From Cristatella mucedo (taxonomy: Eukaryota > Bryozoa > Phylactolaemata > Cristatellidae), in contig WPIO01000234.1 of assembly GCA_009760855.2 (NCBI GenBank), forward strand, positions 1 to 64,000: a stretch of 64,000 bases of DNA. The letters run 5' to 3'. This document shows, piece by piece, positions 56,625-64,000 of the stretch. Each line of letters starts with the position of its first letter. Position 1 is the stretch's first letter. The notes beneath the pieces are model-generated. The model was not told where the DNA came from and ran no database searches. It worked only from the letters and a program-made list of their open reading frames with translations. The translations under genes were made by a program, and so were the position numbers.

Positions 56625-57240
56625 CTGCTCTCTCGAGCCAGTCCAGTGACCCTGCTAGCAGCCGCTTCACGAGCGGAGCGAAAGACAGCGAGTTGGTGCG
56701 CGGCTGGTGCGCAAGGACTCGCTATTATAGCAGCTCGTCCGGCCGCTGTCGTGGTCGGGCTGCACTCGCCGCTTCTCAATGCGCCCGAAGGCAAGCGGCC
56801 CGGCGCGGCTGGTGCGCGTGCACTCGTTGCTCAGCTGCCAGTTCAAAGCGCGAGTCCTTTCATTGCTCGGTTGCCAGGGGCCTATCGTCTGCTCACGATG
56901 CCTGCACGTGGCATAATGGTGTGTGCTACCTCGCGCGGACTGCGGGTCCCCTGGCGGCGATCGCTGCCTGAGTCTCTGCTGGCACTGCTCCGACTGAGCG
57001 CGTGCGCTGCTGCGATTGAGCGCGAGCGCTGCTCCGACTGAGCGCGAGCGCTGCTCCGACTGAGCGCGAGCGCTCCGCACAATCTCCTCCGCAGCGGCGA
57101 GCAGTCGGTGCGGCTGCTGAAAGCAAGGTCACGACCTTTCAGACCGGCGCTCCAGCAGCCGCCGTCGCTCGCCCGTCGATCGGAGCTTCGCACGAGCGCT
57201 GGCGAGAGACTCTCTATGAGAGGCGCTCGCTCTTCTGCGC
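56623..57240. other. GC-rich unassigned DNA with a tandem array
   Basis: A unit of about 24 bp (GCTGCTCCGACTGAGCGCGA) is repeated about four times at 56984-57077. No gene is seen. Confidence 0.45.
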
Positions 57241-57360
57241 CGCCTCTCTGCCTCCTTTCTGTCTCCGCCTTTCTGTCTCCGCCTCTCTGTCTCCATCTTT
57301 TTGTCTCCGCATTTCTGTCTCTGCCTTTTTGTCTCAGCCTTTCTGTCTCCGCCTTTTTGT
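57241..57360. repeat. Pyrimidine-rich minisatellite, about 15 bp unit
   Basis: TCTGTCTCCGCCTTT and variants occur about eight times. Confidence 0.85.
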
Positions 57361-57780
57361 GCGCCCTATTCTCCGAGATATCCTCTTTCGCTCGCCCACA
57401 TTGTTGAACCGTCAGTGAAGAGCTGCCCTCTCACACTTCTTACAGAGTACGTGGCGGGTGTTTAGAAAGCGAGTCGCAGCGGCTCGCCAGAGCAGCGGCC
57501 GCCCACTCTCGCCCTCTGGCGCTTTTCGGAGCCTCTCGGCGCCTCCTCGCCGAGCCCTTGCCGAGCTACGTTTCTGTCACTCCGGTGGCGCAAACGCATC
57601 AACGCCGCAGAAAAAGACGCTGCACACGCGGACCGATCCGTTCAGGCGAAGATGGCTTTGTCGAGGTACCTCAGCACCGTGGTGATATTTCATTCGGCAA
57701 TATGTCCGCGTGCGCCGAAAGCAGCAGGAGCAGCCGCCGTCACGCGCGGCGCCACCGCCGCGTACGACTCGAGTTGCATG
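57361..57780. other. Unassigned GC-rich DNA
   Basis: No gene or repeat copy is recognised. Confidence 0.3.
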
Positions 57781-57782
57781 AT

Positions 57783-57890
57783 ATACTCACCATTCAATCG
57801 CGTTTCCCTTTGCAGCGAATGTATAGCGACTAGAAAGAGATTGAGTTCTCTGAGGGCACTTTATCAAGTACATTATTATTATTTTTTTTA
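57783..57890 (+). mobile_element. LINE-A 3' tail fragment
   Basis: ACTCACCATTCAATCGCGTTTCCC, AGAAAGAGATTGAGTTCTCTGAGGGCAC, then (ATT)n. Confidence 0.85.
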
Positions 57891-58277
57891 TTATTATTGC
57901 GTCGCAGTTGCTGGGGGACTCAATGGCTCTAATGAGGCGGCCGGTGAGTTCGCGCGTAGGGCGAGTGAGAAACTCGTTTCTCTACTTGCTGGCTCGATCG
58001 TGTCTGGTCAGAGCGGAGTAGCCTCGCTCACACGTATTGCCTCCGGAGCGTTTCCTTAGCCAGCGTTCCTGCATGATAGGATCAACCATACAAAAGTTAG
58101 GTCCGGTCATCGTCCGGTCATCTGGTCGTCGGCTGGCGTTCTGTGCTGTGTGCGACGGCAGCCAAACTAAACAATTCAAGAGAAATCAACGGATTTTTTG
58201 TCTTACGTCCTGAAATAATTGATTTCAAGAACTTATAATTTGAATAAGAACTTATAATTTGAATATTTGAGTAAATT
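57891..58277. other. Unassigned DNA
   Basis: No gene or repeat copy seen. Confidence 0.3.
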
Positions 58278-58462
58278 ATGGTACCTTAGCCGCAGGAGCC
58301 CTGTTCTGCCGGGGCCGTGGGAGCTACCCGCACCTCCTGGATTAGAAACAGAGACCACAAGGCTTCCGACCCGGAAATGGCGTCCGATACGCATTGTAGC
58401 CGCTACAATGGCGTCCGCTTCTTTCGCGCAGGTTCGCCGAGGTCCGCCAGGAAGGCTTAATG
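58278..58462 (+). repeat. Dispersed repeat D, copy 2
   Basis: ACCTTAGCCGCAGGAGCCCT through GAGGTCCGCCAGGAAGGC. The partner is 13446-13642 on the minus strand. Confidence 0.65.
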
Positions 58463-58656
58463 GGGGAATGTCCATAAACGGTCAAACAATTTTCAGTTTT
58501 TGGAAATTTGCCTGTTAAAAAATAAACTACTTATAAATGCAACACCACATTTTGGTGGATGACATATGACAGGAATATGTTTAATAGCATTATTTTTTAA
58601 GACCTACTTACACCGAAATAGGACATCGAGCTTAGCAAAACGATTGTTTCTGAAAA

Positions 58657-60340
58657 TTAAGACCACCCAAACCGAGCGATCTCAGCCTCAGTGCGGCAAA
58701 GGCGGCAGTTGGTGGCCGTTTCGGAGTATGACCAGCTCCTAGCAGCGCCCACCGGCAGCACGTCCAGGCGAGCGCGGTGAACGAACCGCCAGGCCCGGAA
58801 TAACAGGCTGAGACCCGAGGTCTCTGAAAGTGGCTGTGGGTCGCGAACCTGTCGGGAGCCAGGCAACGGCTGACCCTGCCCAGAGCGAGGCTGATCCTGC
58901 CCAGAGCGAGGCTGGGCCGCCCAAGCCCGGCTCTCCGGCCAACCGAGCGAACTCTTGCAGTTTCGATACGGCGACTCGCGTCACGAACGAGTCTTTCATC
59001 TTGCTGGGATCAGTTGACAACCAGGTCGTCCTAGCCGGCAAACGAGATGCGGCAGGAAAGACGCTTAAGACGCGGCCGCGCGTTCGCCCAGAGCGAGGCT
59101 CTGGGCCGACCCTCTGTTTCCGGGGCCGAAGGCGTCCCGGCTCGCGTGCCGCGAGCGCTCGTCGTCAGACGAAGGCTCCGAAAGCCCACGCTGGCTCTTA
59201 GCGGCCGGGTCGAGGCGTGTGACGTGCTGCACGTCGCACGCCACACGTCCGGGGAGCACAGCGTGCGGCGAGGCAATGCCTGAGCGACTCGGAAGATCGC
59301 CGAATTGGTCGCGAAGCGTACGAGACCGGGCCTCCGGTCTTGACCGCGGCGCGATCTGGAAGTGGAACTGAGCTTGTATCTCCGTCAGTAACTCCACAAA
59401 GTCATAAAGACCATGTGGGTATTATGCAGGAGAGTTTTGTATAGCGCACTCACAGCCTAAGCGGCTTTCGGTGAGCTGAAGTCGGACCGGCAGAGCTCCG
59501 CAAGTCTACGCGGCCGGCAACAGGGCAGCCCCTTAGGCACAAGCGACGCCCACGCAGAGGCAATCGAGCAGGAGGACAGTCCGTGAGGCATCGAGCTTGA
59601 GTCGCCAGAGGGCGAGAAGGCTTGACTGCAGTCGGCTAAGGTCAAAGGAAGAGCAGGCCTGCTCATTCTCGGCCCTAGGCCACCCGCGAGCCTGTCTCTC
59701 TCCGAGGTGTGAGTCACGGACTCGTTCTCCGGCAGCTCGGAAATCTGTCGGCCGCGGCTGCCAAGGAGATAGAAGCAGGCGCGGCCTTCGTGCACCGGCG
59801 GGCAACCAGGCTGCACTTTTTTCGGACGGAAATGCATGCCCCACGTCAGTGCGGCCCGCTCGGCGGCCCGCACCAAGGCCTGCAGGGCGGCGGACGTGCC
59901 CAAGAATAAATCCAGGTCGTCTGCCAGCGTGCAGACAGACAGAGGTGTATCGCCTAGCGTGAAGCTGGACCCCGGGGTGACCTTGACCGGCTCCGTCGCC
60001 AGATGAAACAAGATCGGCAAGAGGGGGCGGCCCTGTCGGTGACGTCGGCCGTCGGCCCGGAAGCTGTTTAATCATGGCCGACCCGCAGCTGCAGGAGCGA
60101 GCCGACGCAGAGGAGCTCCGCGAACCAACGGAAGGCCTCATCTACCCCGGCGGGCCGGAGCACTAATAGCAGAGAGACTGGAGGAATGCTGCCAAAGGCG
60201 TACAGCTGGTCGAGACCGCGCCGAGTAGGCCACGCCGACTCCCAGCCGATTACTGGCCTCGTCAAAGGCGCTCTCTACTAGGAAGGACTGCTCGAGGCGG
60301 CCATCCACGCCCGGCACGAAGCCCTTCTTCTGCTAGGGAG
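58657..60340 (-). mobile_element. R2/NeSL-like non-LTR reverse transcriptase, degenerate
   Basis: On the minus strand, from high to low coordinates: KKGFVPGVDGRLEQSFLVES (fingers), YAFGSIPPVSLLLVL, a LPILFHLATEPVK segment, the catalytic box as LADDLDLF, GMHFRPKKVQ, then SLLALWRLKLDASRT. Past a LINE-B insert (59375-59472) the C-terminal WRFVHRARLDVLP and a CRLC zinc-finger start follow. Pieces lie in different frames with stops, so it is a pseudogene. The fingers motif and the C-terminal RARLDVLP/CxxC are typical of R2/NeSL-type elements (family knowledge), unlike LINE-A and LINE-B. Confidence 0.75.
59375..59472 (-). mobile_element. LINE-B tail inserted in the R2/NeSL-like remnant
   Basis: TATCTCCGTCAGTAACTCC through CACTCACAGCCTAAGCGGCTTTCGG. 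TGAGCT occurs on both sides (ACTGAGCTTG left, GGTGAGCTGA right) and may be the target-site duplication. Confidence 0.85.
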
Positions 60341-60353
60341 ACTGGAAAAGTAC

Positions 60354-60545
60354 AAAAAAATATATGTATATATATTAATATAACTAAATATATAAATATA
60401 AATATGTAACTAAATATATAAATATAAATATATAACTAAATATATAAATATTAATATATAACTAAACATATAAATATTAATATATAACTAAAGTATTACT
60501 ACATATAACTAAATATAATATAACTAAATATGATAAGTATAACTA
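60354..60545. repeat. AT-rich tandem repeat
   Basis: TATAACTAAATATATAAATA units of about 20-26 bp are repeated several times. Confidence 0.85.
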
Positions 60546-60624
60546 AAAGCTTTGCCGAGCACATACATCGAGGCGCTTCTGTTTTTTCGCATCAGAGAGC
60601 GATACCAGTTTCGGATAACTTGAT

Positions 60625-61020
60625 ATCTTTCAAGGCACTTTACGTATACTGTAAGTAAGTAAAGCATGATCAAATGATAAGTGACAACATGTACATTATG
60701 TCAACATCCACGACACAGTTAGAGGCATCATGCACAATGTCAATATGTAAAACAAGGTAAGTGCACAGAGTCAGCAAAAAGTGAAGCACGAAGCAAAGGA
60801 CGAATGAAAAGGACTAAAAGGCTAAATGAGTGATAAATTAATAAATTTTAAGTCTTCTATTGAATGTCATCAAGTCAGGGGATGTCGTGACGTCAGTCGG
60901 GAGTGAGTTCCAGGCTTTTGAGGAGCGTACGAACTACAGGCACGGTCTCCAAAGGATTCGAGGTACGAGGTACGAGGCGTTGCCAGACGATTAGATGCCG
61001 AGCAGTACGCTATCCAATAT
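60625..61020 (-). mobile_element. Diverged LINE-A 3' end
   Basis: GGCACTTTACGTATACTG, then GTCAAGTCAGGGGATGTCGTGACG, GTCGGGAGTGAGTTCCAGGC and CACGGTCTCCAAAGGATTCGAGG, all in antisense order. Confidence 0.75.
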
Positions 61021-61226
61021 GAGTCTCGATAATAAGTGATCCCATAATTTGTATCGCCTCCCGACTTAAAGCGCTCTTATGTGCGTTTGTGTTCGTTGCA
61101 GAATTCTTCCGAAAACTGAAGTTCTTGCGAACATCGTATACGGAAACGATACACCTAAGACCTGTTTAATGTTATTCTGATAGTTATTTGACCGTAGCGC
61201 GTAAGAAATTACGTGCCTATGGATAC

Positions 61227-61296
61227 ATACATACACACACATATATATATATATATATATACATGCATATATATATATATATATATATGTATATAT
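61227..61296. repeat. (TA)n/(CA) microsatellite
   Basis: ATACACACACATATATAT runs of about 70 bp. Confidence 0.85.
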
Positions 61297-61388
61297 GTAA
61301 TTTATTTGTGTAGCGCCCCAAGAGAACTTAATCTCTATTCAGGCGCTTAACATATGCCTCGGGGCTCGACCCCACGACCTCAGCTAAT
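61297..61388 (-). mobile_element. SINE-A copy, truncated head
   Basis: Antisense AATTTATTTGTGTAGCGCCCCAAGAGAACTTAATCTCT (with its full tail), GGCGCTTAACATATGCC, TCGGGGCTCGACCCC (B box), then ends after GACCTCAGC. Confidence 0.85.
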
Positions 61389-61468
61389 CTGTACAAAATG
61401 CGAAACAGGCAAACTGGAAACTTCGTTTCCACAGTGAAGTAACAGTTCCTTTAAACTACGAAACAGCA

Positions 61469-61732
61469 CATGTCACAGCTCAGGTCACAGCTCAGGTCAC
61501 AACGCAGGTCACAGCACAGGTCACAGCACAGGTCACAGCACAGGTCACAATGCAGGTCACAGCACAGGTTACAGCACAGGTCACAGCACAGGTCACAGCA
61601 CATGTCACAGCTCAGGTCACAGCTCAGGTCACAGCTCAGGTCACAGCACAGGTCACAGCTCAGGTCACAGCACAGGTCACAACGCAGGTCACAGCACAGG
61701 TTACAGCACAGGTCACAGCACAGGTCGCATTG
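61469..61732. repeat. 12-bp minisatellite, 22 units, carrying AGGTCA
   Basis: The unit is CAGGTCACAGCA or CAGGTCACAGCT, with a few ACG/ATG-ending variants. Of 22 units, 17 contain a perfect AGGTCA, always in the same orientation and 12 bp apart. Confidence 0.95.
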
Positions 61733-63559
61733 CTGATGGTGGATTTGGATATTTATTTTTATGCTTATTCTTATTTCTGTAGCCCTGCAAATTAGTGATG
61801 CAGAAATAACACCCAAAAACATTTTTAGTTTGTTCTCTCTAGGTAATTGGTACTCAAAATGGCAAGCACTTGCTTTGACCTTTAAATCACGGTCTCAAAT
61901 TTTCTTTGTACGGCTTGCACGCCGTATGCAGGACACTGTGCCCTTGTTTTATCCTGATCTCCCAGTTTGCATCCAGAGTAGGCGTGCTAGCACTGTCTGA
62001 TGAACGTAGTAATTGGTAGCCGCTGTTCTTTAGTCAAGAATCTCCCGCAGATGTAGCAGAGCAAATGCGGAGAATTCTTACATTCCTTTGTCATTGTAAA
62101 TAACAAAAAATTCATTTGTTTTGAACGACTATATCAACCAACCAAATGGCTAATTGTTCTACAAAAAATAACACACACGATTTATGTCATAAAGTGATGG
62201 TAACAAGTAAACACTATGAAAGCCAGTATCACTATAAATAATGCTTAATGTTGAAGTGACCCGATCTTTGATAAAAAAAAAGCTACAAATCTGTCGTGCT
62301 AAAAAACACCATAAATCATCATTTGTGATGTCTATTTGGAAAATTAAAACAAATGCTAGACAACTTATATCATGCATACAAGTGTCCAAATCCATATCAC
62401 AATTTCTATTTGACACGAACTCGGCGGCAGCGGCTCATCGAGTGGAAAGTAGGACATAATTAGGACATAATTACCACATAATTTAGTCGTTGATGACGCT
62501 TGGTGAGCCGAGTTATAGACGGAGGCCCAGGTCGCTGCCCCGGTGCACACAGAGGGAGGTAAAAGCCCCCCTGCACCCCCTTCCCCCGCTCCGCCACTCT
62601 CTCTAAGCGTGCAAGCCCATATATTTGACAGCTTGCATAATCCTTGTTATAAATCAAATTGGTGTATCTAGAAATGTATCCAGGAGGATGAAAATGATGA
62701 GACAAACTCTGACCGTTTTTTTGTCATCGCTACATTTTACTACCATTGGCTGATGTTCCTATACATTTTACTACCATTGGCTGATGTTCCTATACATTTT
62801 CAGCACATTCAAGCAAAAATGAATCTCAATCACCTTGAAGTTTGAAAACAGAGCCAAGTTTTTAATTCTAGAATCCGAAGGTCACCTTCTGAAGGATTTG
62901 AGTCGAATTACCCTCTGAGCCAGATGAGGAAGCAGACGTAGCATCTCTCGAACAACTGTTGACTCCTTTCCTCGCCTAACCTATCGACCTAAACGTGTGT
63001 GAATTAACTATTTGTCCACAAGCTTGGCCTCATAATGCAACTAAAATATTACCAGCAGCTTGACCGCTGACCTTGAACTTTGCATTAAGCTCATCCTACC
63101 TGCTGATTACAAGAAGTAAACGCTACAAAAGCACAACATACAACCGATGACACCACCGACCCACTATACAAATTATCCATTTCATCTAAAATGCATGTAG
63201 GCACTTCAAAAAACAATGGAAAATAATGGCTAGAAAAACTAGCATTTTTGAAGATGGCGGCAACCTTCATGTCCACTACACGGATTACAAATCTTATATA
63301 AAAAAGAAACGAGCAGGCGAACGACCTGGAGCTCCAATCTCAGCGCCTAAAGTAAGCCTAGGCAAGAGTGATGAAATTACCAAGCCATTATGACAGCAAG
63401 CATGCAGACCTTTCTGTAACGGACACGAGCATTGTTCAGAGAAGATACTTTTTTCAATATTAGCTCCGCGCGCGGACAAATCTGCCACTGAGTAGCATGG
63501 CACAGCACGGGGCTGCCTACTTTCTTAATTGCAGCGCTTCAACGCTGGCGATAAGAACA
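61733..63559. other. Unassigned DNA
   Basis: A 31-bp unit (ACATTTTACTACCATTGGCT...) is duplicated in tandem at 62731-62800. Short ORFs (up to 85 codons) on both strands have no recognisable domain. No RNA gene or mobile element is seen. Confidence 0.4.
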
Positions 63560-64000
63560 GTAATAATAATGCACTTGATAAAGCGCCCTCAGAGAACTCA
63601 ATCTCTTTCACGGCGCTTTACATTTGCTGCAAAAGGAAACGCGATTGAATAGTGAGTAATATCATCCTTGATAAACAGCACGACTAACATGGTTAGGGGT
63701 GACATGCGCAGGGTCAGCATGCAAATGTGGTTAGTGGCAGCATGCACTGCCTCAGCATGCATAAGCACATGAAGAACGAATCACATAGACTTACTAAGTG
63801 CTGTCCTAAATAGGTGTGTTTTTAAGTTTTTTTAATGCAGTCAAGTCAAGGGATGTTGTGACGCAAGTCGGGAGGGAGTTCCAGGCTTTGGGAACACACG
63901 AACTAAATGCACGGTCTCCAAAGGATTTGAGGTTTGTACGAGGTATTGGTAAACTGTTGGATTCCGAAAAGCTGGTGGTACGATGCTTGGCCTGATGGGG
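63560..64000 (-). mobile_element. LINE-A copy running off the right edge
   Basis: (TAA)n, full antisense tail and 3' UTR, then C-terminal coding (CACGGTCTCCAAAGGATTTGAGG; GGTGGTACGATGCTTGGCC). The rest lies outside the window. Confidence 0.9.

Noticed and set aside
59031-59283. Several short GC-rich ORFs
   Set aside because: They lie in the decayed R2/NeSL-like element and change frame often.
61469-61732. Coding repeats giving CCDLCCDL or QVTAQVTA peptides
   Set aside because: A 12-bp period keeps all frames open; no start context or flanking domain.

Overview
The window looks like an animal (metazoan) nuclear genome, probably an invertebrate, though I cannot name the lineage. The reasons are a RING/B-box (TRIM) gene with a spliced 111-nt intron, a single-exon rhodopsin-like GPCR inside a CpG island, abundant non-LTR retrotransposons of L2/CR1 type, tRNA-derived SINEs and very long microsatellites. 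There is no sign of bacterial genes, operons, CRISPR arrays or rRNA.

Genes I can support. (1) A TRIM-type gene on the minus strand near the left end: exon 3018..1923, a phase-matched small exon 1811..1743, and later exons not found. (2) A short class A GPCR on the plus strand (27117..28037, 306 aa) in a large CpG island (about 25.7-28.2 kb). It has degenerate DRY, CWxP and NPxxY motifs. (3) An unrecognised two-exon gene on the minus strand (51897..51681 joined to 50801..50017, 333 aa). It has a Kozak start, matching splice phases, an N-terminal helix and four copies of an R-R-x-S-x-E-[F/Y]-E-D motif. This is the best candidate for something undescribed. Weaker candidates are a small two-membrane-segment ORF (47474..47229, minus) and a 76-aa ORF (49010..49240, plus).

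Mobile DNA makes up much of the rest. I name the families for this window only. LINE-A is an L2-like element whose 3' end carries a hairpin-forming tail followed by (ATT)n; it has about 25 copies or fragments, none intact. LINE-B is a second L2-like family ending in a tail near TACATT, with about 11 copies. A third, R2/NeSL-like reverse transcriptase pseudogene lies at 58.66-60.34 kb. SINE-A is a tRNA-derived SINE whose 3' tail matches the LINE-A tail, so LINE-A probably mobilises it. SINE-B is another tRNA-derived SINE with a different body; one copy at 17.1 kb carries the SINE-B 3' body behind a different tRNA-like head. Nesting is frequent: SINE-B in LINE-A, LINE-B in LINE-B, SINE-B plus LINE-B in LINE-A, and LINE-B in the R2/NeSL-like element. 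Several nests form large inverted repeats.

Layout: 0-3 kb TRIM gene; 3.2-9.5 kb LINE-A copies and a tandem duplication; 9.5-17 kb mostly unassigned DNA with minisatellites and repeat fragments; 17-25 kb LINE-B nest, G-run, LINE-A/SINE-B/LINE-B nest and (TA)n; 25.5-28.2 kb SINE-A and the GPCR island; 28-37 kb sparse unique DNA with LINE-B and SINEs; 37-46 kb CT arrays, LINE-A copies and 7-bp AT satellites; 46-52.3 kb CpG-rich region with the novel gene; 52.5-57 kb LINE-A and LINE-B copies among giant GA/CT tracts; 57-61 kb R2/NeSL-like remnant; 61-64 kb a 12-bp AGGTCA minisatellite, unassigned DNA, and a LINE-A copy running off the right edge.
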